A stretch of DNA of 64,000 nucleotides from Pachyseris speciosa (Eukaryota > Cnidaria > Anthozoa > Scleractinia > Pachyseridae). Both the position numbers and the translations under genes were made by a program. Shown piece after piece: positions 19,648 to 31,400 of this stretch. Positions within the stretch are counted from its first letter, which is position 1, and every line of letters starts with the position of its first letter. The notes beneath the pieces were generated by a model, which was not told the DNA's origin, made no database searches, and was given only the letters and a program-made list of their open reading frames with translations. The DNA is taken from assembly GCA_016490735.1 (NCBI GenBank), contig JAEMWC010000273.1, positions 285,001 to 349,000 of the forward strand. The letters run 5' to 3'.

Positions 19648-22600
19648 TAGTGAAAACTTTGGGTTGAAAAATAGGAACAAAGGTTGCAAAAAACTTCATC
19701 CCATTATCTCCAACCTGCAGCACACTGCTTGGTGATAGATTTCAGGGAGAGTTGCTCCAGGTTAAGTTCTGGCCATAGCTTGTTAGGCCACATCAGCATG
19801 GCATAGCTAATGCTCAGGCTCAAGTACCCACATATGAATAAAACAAGCAGTGAAAGTGTAAAGCTTGTGGGATGTGGCTGGAGTGACAAGGATACTGATG
19901 ATGTGGCCTAACAAGGCTGCTAATGCTTGGGCTCAATCTTTGATTTGGTAGATTTAAGGGGTATTGCCCAAAGAGTAGCTTCAGCTTACCAGATCACATT
20001 AATTTGTGGGGTATCCTAAATAATAAAATAGATTGCTTACAGTCCTCCTTTTCTGTTGTGTTCTTCCACAAGTGAAATCCCAGTAGTGTGAATCAAGACA
20101 AATGACTGCAAACAGTTGAATGACAACAAATTCTCTTTGAAGCTGTATATTTGGGAGGGCATGGGAAAATGCATTCCATTTCTTTTGTCAAGTGCATGGA
20201 ACACTAAAGATAGCCATCTGAAGATAAATAATATTATTATTGTATTCTCATTGTGGTAAGTTCTTGGAGCACATGGTTTCCAAATGCCAATTTGCCTTCT
20301 CATTGGAATGCAATATTCAAAGCATGAATTAATCCATTATCAAAATTAATACATTATCAAATTGGTCAAATGAATCCTTAGTACAGCCTATTGAAAAAAA
20401 CGTGTCAAGACAAACTATTATCACTACAAAATGTGAATTAAATCTGGCTTTATTGCTTTCTTCTTAATTATATACAGAAACACTCAGCACATACAATGTT
20501 GTCGAACCTCTGTCAAGTCTATACTCATGGAATGTCATTCACTGGAATGGTGACCATATATGACAAGGTTAAGGAAGTATGGCAAACACTTTCTGCAAAA
20601 GTTTTCAAGTTAGCCTGCAATCAAACAACCCTGACTTCCTCCAAGGACAAAGGGAATAGGAGTATTTACAGGTTAATACATGTACATTGGGTATTCAGTA
20701 GAATGTGCGACCATGAAACAATGCCCTCTACAACAGGTTCAACTGTATTAATTATTGCTATTTAGATTACTTACAAATTAGCACGAACAAAGCAAAAACT
20801 TCCTGATTGAGTCATTTGTGGCGATTAAAGAAAGCCGTTTGCTTTCTTTACTAAAAAATGTGCCATGGAGACATGCCTCATTCATTTCCCAACCTATGAG
20901 AACACTTGAAGAAGGAAAAAACAGTAATATTTTTCACACAATGCATCAAAAATTCTGCTATGAAAAACAATCCAGGTGATTTACTTCACATCCATGCACC
21001 TTCTGTGGACCCTTCTGTGTCCAAAACTAATTGAAAATTCAACATGGTTTTTAAGAAAATTCTGCTTTCAAAAATGTCCAGTAAACCTCAACCAGTTTTA
21101 ATTAATGAATTGTCCCTGCAAGGTGAGCCTCTTTGGAAGCCGATTGTATGGCCATTGCATAAGCATTGTGCTTTGTTGTTTTTGACTGGTACATTAGTTA
21201 TTCACATAATCATGGAAAACAAAGGGACTTGCAGTTGTTGCAACTCAGTAATTAATGTATAATGATATACACATAAAACAATAACATTCATCCAGGAAAT
21301 TTGTGTTCATTTTGTATATTATATCTTGCAAAATCTTGGCATCCTTAACAAAATTATTATAACTCTCACCTTTAATTGCTTATTGCAAACTAGACAATTT
21401 GGGACACTCACTAAAATTCAATATCTCAGAACTGTCTACCTTTTTCCATATTACATGCAGTCTTTGGTTTTTCAGTTGATAATTAGCCACCAAAAACATG
21501 ATCAAGCCTTCACTTAGTCTGTGAGAAAAAATGCTGGTCTAGCTCTATGGTTCACTGACCGCTTAGAAACCTGCATGAAACATCCTGAATCCCTGGATGG
21601 GAGGGTTGAGGGGAGAAGGAGCTGGCAAGAAAAAAACCAAAACTAACACCACCTTCCCTTCATCGCCCCCAAGCCGTATCCATGAGCCAATGTTACAGCC
21701 CTCTGCACCCCTCTCCCTTACAAAAAACTATTTTTATTAATTTCCAGTTCCAAAACGTGCTTGGCTACTAATCTTAAACTAATATCTAAAATATGCCTGC
21801 CAGTCTCTCTATCCAAATTAACCCCTGAAAACATTTTGGTACATTATACCATTATTAGCTATTATTAGGAATTTCAAACCCAGCCAGTAAAACTGGGATC
21901 ATCACATGGTGATATTTTTTTTTCATGTCATTATAGGGTGATTCCAGCAGTGCTTACAACAGGCTGATTTCAAGTGATTTCCAGTGCATGGTTTACAAAT
22001 CAAAATGAATACCAACCATCCATGTGCATAGTAAATACAAAAACTGGCAATAATTAAAGTTGAATTCAGAGGCTGCGCTCCAGGTACGATTCTCTGAAAT
22101 GAAAATCAAATCAAAACCAAAGAGAACAGCCAGCAATATTAGTAAAAAAAAGTCAGTCTTGAAATTTATTTCGATCAACAACTGTTTTTACCAGAAGAAT
22201 TAATAATATTATAAGCATCACTAAGAATGGCTTATTTTCAGTTGATACCTGTCCATACATTGTGTCATAATTAAACAGGACCAGGAAAAAAAGATTCTTC
22301 AATTATATCAAAACTGGAAATGACATTTGACTAAATTAAGACGGAATCCACCAGAAGTTCGAGTAACAAGTGGACAAAAACCTTGTACCAAGATTATTTT
22401 CATCGTATTGTAAACTTCTGTACGACTGTTTTAAATATCTTCTAAAAAAAAAAATCATTTCTAGCAACACCAAACGTCGAAAACAAATGTTGAAGTAGTG
22501 TATGAAACACTTGAAAGTGCTGGTGGAATGAAACTGATGATGAAATTTTGCCTGTGTTTGCACAAGTTCTCTAACTTTGAAATTTATTTTCTCTCGTTCC

Positions 22601-22760
22601 CATGGGAAATTGTTTTCGGTGTTATTTCAGGCAATTACCAATGTAGTTAGCTTTAAGAAAATGTAAAAATGACTGTAAAATACTTTAAAATATTCTGGTA
22701 CCAGATTTTTGTCTACTAAAACCTGAAATTGCTCGATTTTCTAGCGGATTTCGTCTTAAA
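19648..22760. other. Repeat-poor intergenic stretch without recognised genes
   Basis: About 3.1 kb. All ORFs are short and show no motifs or splice structure. No element ends were recognised except the MITE that starts at 22761. Confidence 0.35.
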
Positions 22761-23169
22761 CATAATGGGCCATGTTCTAAATGAGTAAGGGCCTGGGAAC
22801 GAATCCAAACTTCATTGAAAATCAATGAAATTGAACTAAATCAATTCTTACATGAAAGGGTATCTCAAAATAAGCAGTTTCAGCAAGTTTGAGTATGTTT
22901 GGGTGAAAAGCCGCCAGATAACATGCATTTAAAACTTAAAAAAATCTCATACAAATGTCTCTATGTCTATGTCCAAACAACACAAAATCTCTAATTTTCA
23001 AAATTTTCAAACGCATTTTTTCAGCTCCAATTCAACTGAACAGCGTCAACGTTGGTTAGGTGGCCATTTTTGAGATGCTCTTTCATGCAGTGGAAACAAT
23101 TTTTTCCAATCAATAAATGTTAAAACCTCATTCCCAGGCCCTTACTCATTTAGAACGTGCCCCATTATG
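22761..23169. mobile_element. MITE with long (about 40 bp) imperfect TIRs
   Basis: The left end GTTCTAAATGAGTAAGGGCC and the inverted right end GTTCTAAATGAGTAAGGGCC share an identical core and are framed by CATAATGGG / CCCATTATG. It is about 409 bp and non-coding. Confidence 0.75.
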
Positions 23170-23659
23170 TGTGAAAAGAAGTGCAAAGTTAGGGTTACAA
23201 TGCCTAAAGATTTTCACCACTTTGTATATCCTGATGAGTTTACCATGTTAAATTTCTGTTTGATTTGTATCAGGATAACTGCTCAAATATATTCAATAGC
23301 TGCACATTTAAGCATACTTTAGTTCGAGCTTTAATAAGCCCTTGTGATCATGATCCCCCCTCCACCACAAGCCTCTCCTCTCGACTGTAATTATTCACAA
23401 TCATTAAATATCGATTAATTACAAACTAACTAAATGAAAGAAATTCTAACTAATCCACTTCCTGAAATGTCTCAAATGTATTTCCACCAGTGTTTAACAT
23501 CAACAATGGCATAATGTTTATGACGATGAGCCCCTTGTATACCGGTTAGGTTTTGGCAGCTGCCCACGACCAGAAGCCCTTAAAAACAAACAAACAAACA
23601 AATAAATATAAGCACAGATCTGGGAAAAAAGAAAGCACAAACAAACTAGCCATGACAAG

Positions 23660-24070
23660 ATTGGATGTTCAACATGAAGACACCATTATATTGTCTGATG
23701 ACCTTACACGACATGGACACCTTACATGTCACGGACACGATGTTCAGTTTGGGTATGTTAAAACCTTTCATCTTGCTGTTGAACTTGCAAACAATCCTAC
23801 TGATACTTCTGTCTACATATTAGTTGTTCACACAAGTTGTAAACACAAGGTGAATCGTCATTTTAGCATTCGTGATGTTGACATGCTGTAACATTGCGGC
23901 CTTCAGTGGCTTTGTTTTGTCCAACCATGTCCCCAGGGCCTTCCACGAGGTACTGCTCAATTTAGCTTGCGCTTGTGCAGAAACACCGGAAGTGAGCTTT
24001 GTGGAAGAAACACGACAACAAAGAAGAATGAACGACATTTTCAGACTCGGCCAACTTCTGGCTGAGTAAT
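23660..24070 (+). repeat. Dispersed repeat copies (18.2 kb family and GCGCTTGCGCAG family)
   Basis: 23750-23890 matches the 18.2 kb repeat (CTTGCTGTTGAACTTGCAAA). 23963-24030 matches the GCGCTTGCGCAGAAAC family (here GCGCTTGTGCAGAAACACCG). Confidence 0.6.
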
Positions 24071-24177
24071 AAAACCAAAAACAAATGGTTGGAAATTATT
24101 TCTTATGTTGATGTAATCAAAAGATGCCATTCGACTGCTGGATCTCTAATTGGAATTACAAGATTTCGACACCTTCA

Positions 24178-24183
24178 TTTATT
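24178..24183 (-). promoter_or_regulatory. Candidate polyadenylation signal for the PLC-gamma gene
   Basis: AATAAA on the minus strand, about 400 nt beyond the PLC-gamma stop codon at 24583. Position is plausible; nothing else supports it. Confidence 0.35.
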
Positions 24184-24582
24184 CATTGACTGTTCCCGAA
24201 AATCTTGTTTTTAGCATTTCTCATCTTCATTTAGTCATTTTGCAAATTTTACTCTGCCAATTGCTAAGAGTGCAAAACTCAAATTTTGAAAATTTCAATC
24301 CATGAATGTTTACAGTAACCTTAATTTACAGAAGCCCAGTCCACAGCAAGGGTGACAGTTGCTCACTGGGATTTTCACAGGAGACTGTTTCAGAGTTCTC
24401 CAGATCATGATCTCATTTCAAAACACAACTGAGGGATGTGGGTTCCCTTGCATAATTCACCCTCTCACTACACTACCAAGAGTAGAAGTGCTTGTGGTCT
24501 ACAATGATGTTTTTGTGAGGTCGTTCATTATTGGGGCCGTTTGACTACACCCATGACCATGTTAGTTATTCAAATCTGCAAC

Positions 24583-24840
24583 CTACTTGGCGGCTCTTTC
24601 TCTCTGTAACTGGCGTAAGTTATCCTGCTCTTGTTTAAGTTGCCTGCCAAGATTTTCCATTTGATGAGCATGAGCATCTTGAAACATTGACACTTCCTGT
24701 GAAAGTGGTCCGTTCTGTTGGTTGAGTAAATTGGACATCTTCACACGTGCTCTCATTTCTTGGTGCTCCATGTCATGGGAGATTTCTTCCACACGGTCAC
24801 GTAATACTTGGATAGAGGCATACAGATTTTCATCACCACC
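24583..24840 (-). CDS. PLCG: PLC-gamma terminal exon: coiled-coil tail and stop
   Basis: 85 codons plus TAG, after a CAG acceptor. It is rich in Glu, Gln and Arg with heptads ([37 protein letters not shown]). It resembles the tail of vertebrate PLCG2 rather than the Ser/Pro-rich PLCG1 tail. Confidence 0.88.
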   Translation of the reverse strand, partial: GGDENLYASIQVLRDRVEEISHDMEHQEMRARVKMSNLLNQQNGPLSQEVSMFQDAHAHQMENLGRQLKQEQDNLRQLQRERAAK

Positions 24841-27233
24841 CTGACAAACAGTAAATCAGCAAATTAACATGCATCCACAGCCCTCAAAATACACAGACTG
24901 TAACACAGTTTACTAACTCCTAAGAATTTGAGCAGAAATGTTAGGATTTCAAAGGTTATAAAGTATTTCCTATAACTATTACTGCATGGCAAAACTACCA
25001 TAAAGTGAAATGTGACCGCACTTATCATCTGAGAGCAACAGATCTGTAAAAACCAGGTGATTAAAAATTAAATACAGCGGTTGACATATAAGACCAACAA
25101 ACCCTAGGACCACTCCACACCTGATGCACTGTAGCTGCCACACAGAAGTCAGTTGACTCCAGCTTAAACACAACAGCCATTGATGTTCCCTTGACTTTTG
25201 TTTTGAAAATAAACAACAAATAAAAACACAAAAGTGGACACCCAACAAGAGACAAAATTTTGGATTTGCAATGTTGCAATGCTGTGTTATGACTCCTCCC
25301 AGTTTACATGTATAATAGAAAAAATCCTGCATCACCTCCACATGTCGATAAATATTTACCCAAGTAACAGCATTGTAATTGGCTGATCAAATTTTATTGC
25401 AAAAAAATTGCACAAGTAAGGGTATTCTGGTTTTCTGGTTGGCTGTAATCTGTTACACCAGTTACAGCTATATAAGCTGGGTTAGACCTTCATGTTATGG
25501 GTTAATGAGGCCTTCCAAGGGGTAGAAGTGACAAGCAACATGGCTCCGTAAACTGGCAACAATCTTCTCCACAAACACCGACAACCAACAGAAATTGGCA
25601 GACAGTTTACGACAGGGACAATTCTCTTTTCATTCCGCGAAAGCGACATCTGTTCACATATATTTTCTGTATCATTCCGACAGTGACGCACGGGTCAGCA
25701 TGACTCTATTCTTTAATTTCGGGCCTAGTGCTAGTTATCTTTTGCGGGTAAGAAAAGTCTCTTTTTCCGTCCGCCAGGAAAGTGTTTCCCCTTTCTGAAA
25801 GCATCTCTTAAGATCTCTTGCAGCAATCGTGAAATACTCATTGAAACAATTACATACATGAGGTGAGAGAAAAGAAGGCCTATACTAAGTTGATTGCTTG
25901 TGGCAATACAAAGTTGTAAATGACTGTAATGGTCTGTAATATAATCACTTCTAACGATTTGAAAGGGGGGAAGGATCAGTAAAGCGTCATTAGTTATCAG
26001 TGCAGCGGATTTAATCACCTTCAATCTTGTAAGTACAGAATAATATTCTGGCAATTTCTGCACCTTCTAGCTATTTACACCAAAGCCGTTGAACACCATA
26101 CAAGATGGATTTCTGTTTAACAAAGTAATTCTTTCTGGTGCAAAACTTTTAACATTTCAAAACGAAATATCGTGAAAATACATGCACCAACAGCACCATG
26201 AAAATGCGACTCATTAACAAGCGACAAGCTGACACCAGACCCCCGTTTGGAAGGCCTCATTAATGTTGTGGGATCATTTTACTTGAAAAGCAACAGCCAA
26301 GCTGTTTACAAGCGCATGTACATGTATGGAGCTCAATGCAGCATGTGGTTCAATACTTAATGACATCCCAGCATTGGTGTGGTTAGCATACATGTATGTG
26401 AGAATTTTGAAGGAATGCTTGCAGGATCAGTGGTTTGGGGCTAGTGCACACTCATGTCATTTCCTCAGAGCTGATTATCTCTCTCTACCCAAGATTCAAA
26501 AGGGAACTGGGGATATAATGCAAGGAGCAACCCTGTGATAAGGGTGTGCATAGTGTATTATTAAGCTTCACTTGCATTGGTCGCTTAAGGGTGCTTCGAT
26601 CATGATGGTTGACTCCACTAGTGGAGCTCATCCCAAACATCTGAGCCAGACAAAGGAAGTGGGTACCTTCAGAAAGTTTGAGGATGTGCTACTCTTGATT
26701 GGACTTACCATTGCACTTCTAATGTCAATGTGAACCAGCAAACAACTCAGTTCAAACTCATCACTGTGGGCACTCTTTAAAGGCACTGATCTATAACCTG
26801 CATGTGACAAAAATTAATGAAACTGAAATAAGATCACAGTTGTAACAACAACCGATCCACTACTTACACAGCTTACAAAAATACGAGATTCACTCAAATC
26901 CATGTGAAAGTGAAGGCTTGGTGGAAGTACATACCAGTTTTAAGACTACACATGGGGAAGATAGCATGACCAATGAAGTTGGGTTCACCAAACATGTCCT
27001 CATCATTGACAACAAAACGAAGATAAGCTAGAGGCGGGTTGATGACATCCACATCAAACTTGACCCACCAGACAGGGTTCAAACCATTATCAGCTAAAAC
27101 AAGACATTTTAAAAAATATTAATACAGCAAAACTATAGGCCTGTAGCCCAATGATACCTGTGCATCCCTATTTTCAACAATCAATCAATCAATCCATTTA
27201 TTTCACTTAACCCTTTCACTCCCAAGAGTGACT

Positions 27234-27273
<40 letters not shown>

Positions 27274-28391
27274 ATCAAAGGGAGACCCCTTGGGAGTGAA
27301 AGGGTTAAAAAACTATCTCCCTTAACCCTTTCACTCCCAAGAGTGACTTTATAGATTTTACTCTGTCCAACGCCAGACGATTTTACTCGTCAAAGGGAGA
27401 CCCCCTGGGAGTGAAAGGGTTAAACCATACCAAATTACAGCAAGGACTTATCTGAAATAACAATGGGGCCATTTATATGGGACAAAATTAGACGTGTCTT
27501 ATCTAAGACATGAACTGATTGTATAAATACCGGTACAGTAGTACAAAAATTAATGAGCATTCATGTCTCATTTTAGACACGACTTAATTAAGACACATCA
27601 TATCTAAGAACAGGGCTTTCACTTGTTCTTATTTTCTCCACATCTTAAATAACATGTGAACTTCCTCGTATAAATGCTTTCGTGTCCTAAATAAGACATG
27701 AACTATAAGTGTGCATGCGTAACAACAACAACATAAGCTCATCTTATGATTAGATAGTGTAACTGGTTGCAAAGTTTTGCAAAAGATGGCCGGGAGAGCT
27801 GAAAGTTTGACCTCTAACTGGTCATGTTCAGTATTCTTTGTATGGTACAGTGAGTTTATGAATTTTCTGTAACAGCGTGGTCTTCATAAGAAAAGAAGAC
27901 TTCCCAAAATTGAAAAAAGCATCTCTGAAAAGTCTCTTCTCTTTAAAAAAATAAAATAAAATAAAACAATCTACATCTAGGCTACAATCAGCCTAAACTT
28001 GGGCTTGCAAAAAATAGCATTGTATCCCTAATTTAGCACTAAACAAAAGAATAGAGAGAAGTCTGTCTTTCTTACATCAGACGCATTGCGCTTAGCTTAT
28101 GTTGGAGTCTATTTCTTTGCAGTGTACCTATATCCGTAGACCCCTACTAGATCAACATATAACCCTTTAAAATTACAAAATTGCTTTACAGCTCAACCAT
28201 TGAGAACAATAATAACACTTGTAAAAAATATTTATACAGAAGAAGAAAAAGTGAGACAAAAAAAAAAAGAAAAAAAAGAAACCCACAATAGGTGCCACTA
28301 GAGATGAGAGGGATGGCGCAGTGGTGAGAGCACTCGCCTTCCACCAATGTGGCCCGGGTTCGATTCCCGGACTCGACGTCATATGTGGGTT

Positions 28392-28435
<44 letters not shown>

Positions 28436-31400
28436 CGGGTTCTCCGGTTTTCCCCTCTCCACAAAAACCAGCATTTCCAAATTCTAATTTCATCTGCTTG
28501 TAAAGCGCACTTAATCATATACACATGGAAAATGCGCTATATAAGTTCTAAATTATTATTATTATTACTAGAATAAGTCGAACCAGACCACTGAGGTTCA
28601 GCATAGCTAAGGAGGTAAAAATAGTGTATTTAATGCAAAAAACTAAGCACACTTGTTTTTGCTTTGATGAATATTTCTGCTACGTGTTTGAGAAAGGAAA
28701 CACTTATTAAACGATGTAGGATTTTTTCGCATAAATGTTAATGGTGAAATGTGTTTACAAATACGTCATTTGAAACATAAGAAAGAGAGTAAGGTTTCTG
28801 TGGTCAGTCACGTCACATAAGTAAAACTAAAATTGCTTATCATTCAAAAACTAATGACCAGAAATTGAGATATTGTGGAATAAAATAATAGTAAATAAAC
28901 GACCTGTCAAAGTCTCAGGGGTGTGTGATGTCCCGTATTTTAGTTATTCAACAAAATGTACAACCGCTCAAAATTAGTTTAGTATGGAGTGGCCACAGGT
29001 AAACACGGCAGTCTAATTGAAAACATCTGGAGTTAAGTTCGGTCATGTTAAAGCTTTCTTCTCGCTGTTGAAATTGCAAAAATTCGTATGGACTCTTTTC
29101 TTAACATATTAGTTGTTCAGACTTCAAAGACACAAGGTGAATTGACGTTTTCCGATACGTGACAACAGGCATCATTCATCAGTTCATGTCTGTTTCTTTG
29201 CAGTGTATTGGATATAAAAGAAGATGAAAAAAAGGAACACAAAAAAAAGGTGCTATTAGCGGGACTCGAACCTGGAACATCTGCATTACAAGCAGATACG
29301 ATGGCCACTAGGCCACATTCAGTCTGCGTAGCTGATTAGGTAAAAATAGTTTACTGATTCCAAAATGATCATTATTAGCGCTTGGGCAGAAATGCTGGAA
29401 GTGAGCTTTGCGGACAAAACTCGACGACGACGACGATGACGAAGAAGAAAAACGGAGCTTATTTTCAGACTCAGGCAGCGTTCCTTGCCCAAGTAATGAC
29501 AGGACAGCACACTTTTGTTTCTTGCTACAGCACACCATCCTGGTTTGTTGCTAATGGCAACATTGCATGTACTGTAAACAAGGCTGTATCAAAAATAAGA
29601 CGTGAACCATTTATACATGGTCTTTGCGACTCATGCAGGACATGAACGTATAAACAGTACAGTTCACATCCTATTTAAGTTGCATCTTAGATAAGACACA
29701 TTTTATTTTCTCCTGTATAAATGGCCCTAATGAATGAGGTGTGAAGTGACTGGAGTCTAAAGAAAACACAGCTCGTAATATGGACCCCAGGAGAAATTAG
29801 AACAGTTTAAATATGATTGGCTTAAGCTAGTGAACAAAATGGTATACTGGAAGTTTACATTGAGGAAAAAGTGACAGAAATAATTAATTATTGGTAGCTA
29901 AAGATTTGTAATCAATAAACCCATCATTGCCAACAGTGCTAAAAATAACTTACAGTAAGCTGTGTTAAATGATTTGTTTGGACATGTGTCTGGGCAGAAA
30001 AGACTAAATGCATCTTCAAAACATGTTTACAGCCATCTGCAATTTGGTCTTGTTTTCATTCAGATGTGGAAATTGTAATGTAAATAACTTATTAATAACA
30101 ACATTAATTTTGCAATACAGTATATGTGAATATGTGAATGATCATCGCAGTGATGACCACTACTTAAGTAGTAGTGAATTAACCCATTGGCACCCGTGCC
30201 GGCCAAAACCGGCCGTAAAAAACTCCCATGCTTCAAAACATTGCAACTTTCTCAATCGCACGAATATTGCCTTAACTGTTAGTTGTGAGCACAAAATGGA
30301 ATGCCCTTTAAATTTGGATATCCAATAAATGCAAGAAACGTAGCGATTTTTACCAAATATGGCCTTTTGAGTTTTTGAGAAACGACAAAAATGCCCCTTT
30401 TTGCCTTCATGTTTTTTAAGGAAATCATCGCCGAAAAACCAAACTTCAACCATCGTAATGAAATTCAGTCCTTTTTCTAGCTTAGAAATGACTTTTTTTG
30501 TTCATATTCTTCTACCGAGCGTAGATACAGCCTTTTGCTCCAGTGCATTCGGGCCTTTCTGCCATTTTCAACATCTAGACCACATTGCATGCTGGGAAAC
30601 GACGAGAATTTTTGACAGCACCCGTTCCTTCTCCCAATTCTTTCACATATAAACTAAGTCTACAGCCACTCCGACATACTGCCAAAAGTTCCTGCTTGTG
30701 GTCATCTTCAGTACTCGGAAATTCCAAAATATGTGGCGGTAGGTCGAGAAATTCATCAATAGTCGAGTCCCAAAGGTACTAAGTGTTCAACCGGCCAAAT
30801 TCCCAGTTCGTCGAGTAACAAGCCAAATTCAACAACAAAGTACATCACCTTGCTCGATTCTTTGAGAAAGTGGACTCTTAGCTACCGTCACGCTTAATGA
30901 TGCTCATCAGGCAGCTGCTAAAGATGAAAAATGGCTGTAAATTTAGCAGAAATCGCAAGCAAACCAAACTTGGGCCATTGTTGTCGCTTCACGGATAAAA
31001 AATAGCTACGTCAAAATGATGTTTTCAGAAACCTTGAGCCTCCAGTGGCTTAGGACAGCACCACTTTTCCCTGGTAGTTCAAATAAAGAGTCACGAATTG
31101 CTATTCATCGTTTATAGGTGGAAAATCACTCCGAAAATGTAAAAACTGCCGGTAGTCAATGGGTTAAAGCCTGAAAAAATTCTGGCTTATACAGAAATTG
31201 AACCCACGATCTCTGTGATAGTGGTGCAATGCTCCACCAACTGAGCTAACAAGCCAACTGGGAGCTGGGTATTTTGCTGGTTTGTAATATGCCCAAGAGT
31301 GATGAATACATATGTGAGAATGAATATATGAAAATCATATATTTGAACTGTGGATTAAAGAATGAACATGTAAATGATCATCGCAGTTAGGAACACTACT

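Larger units (their letters stand above)
27464..29729. mobile_element. 2.27 kb TIR element with nested SINEs, in a PLC-gamma intron
   Basis: The ends GGGCCATTTATATGGGACAAAA (left; 27466 onward) and, inverted from the right, GGGCCATTTATACAGGAGAAAA match, followed in both by TGTCTTATCTAAGA. Inside are copies of the 17.4 kb repeat, a SINE (28305-28570), the 18.2 kb repeat and a tRNA-like sequence, so the original element was smaller. Confidence 0.55.

Noticed and set aside
27207..27423. CRISPR-like repeat pair
   Set aside because: Only two units, each a palindromic MITE with TTAA ends, in a eukaryotic intron.
29255..29335. tRNA-Tyr gene
   Set aside because: There is an anticodon arm and a B-box but no matching acceptor stem, and an A-rich SINE-like tract adjoins it.
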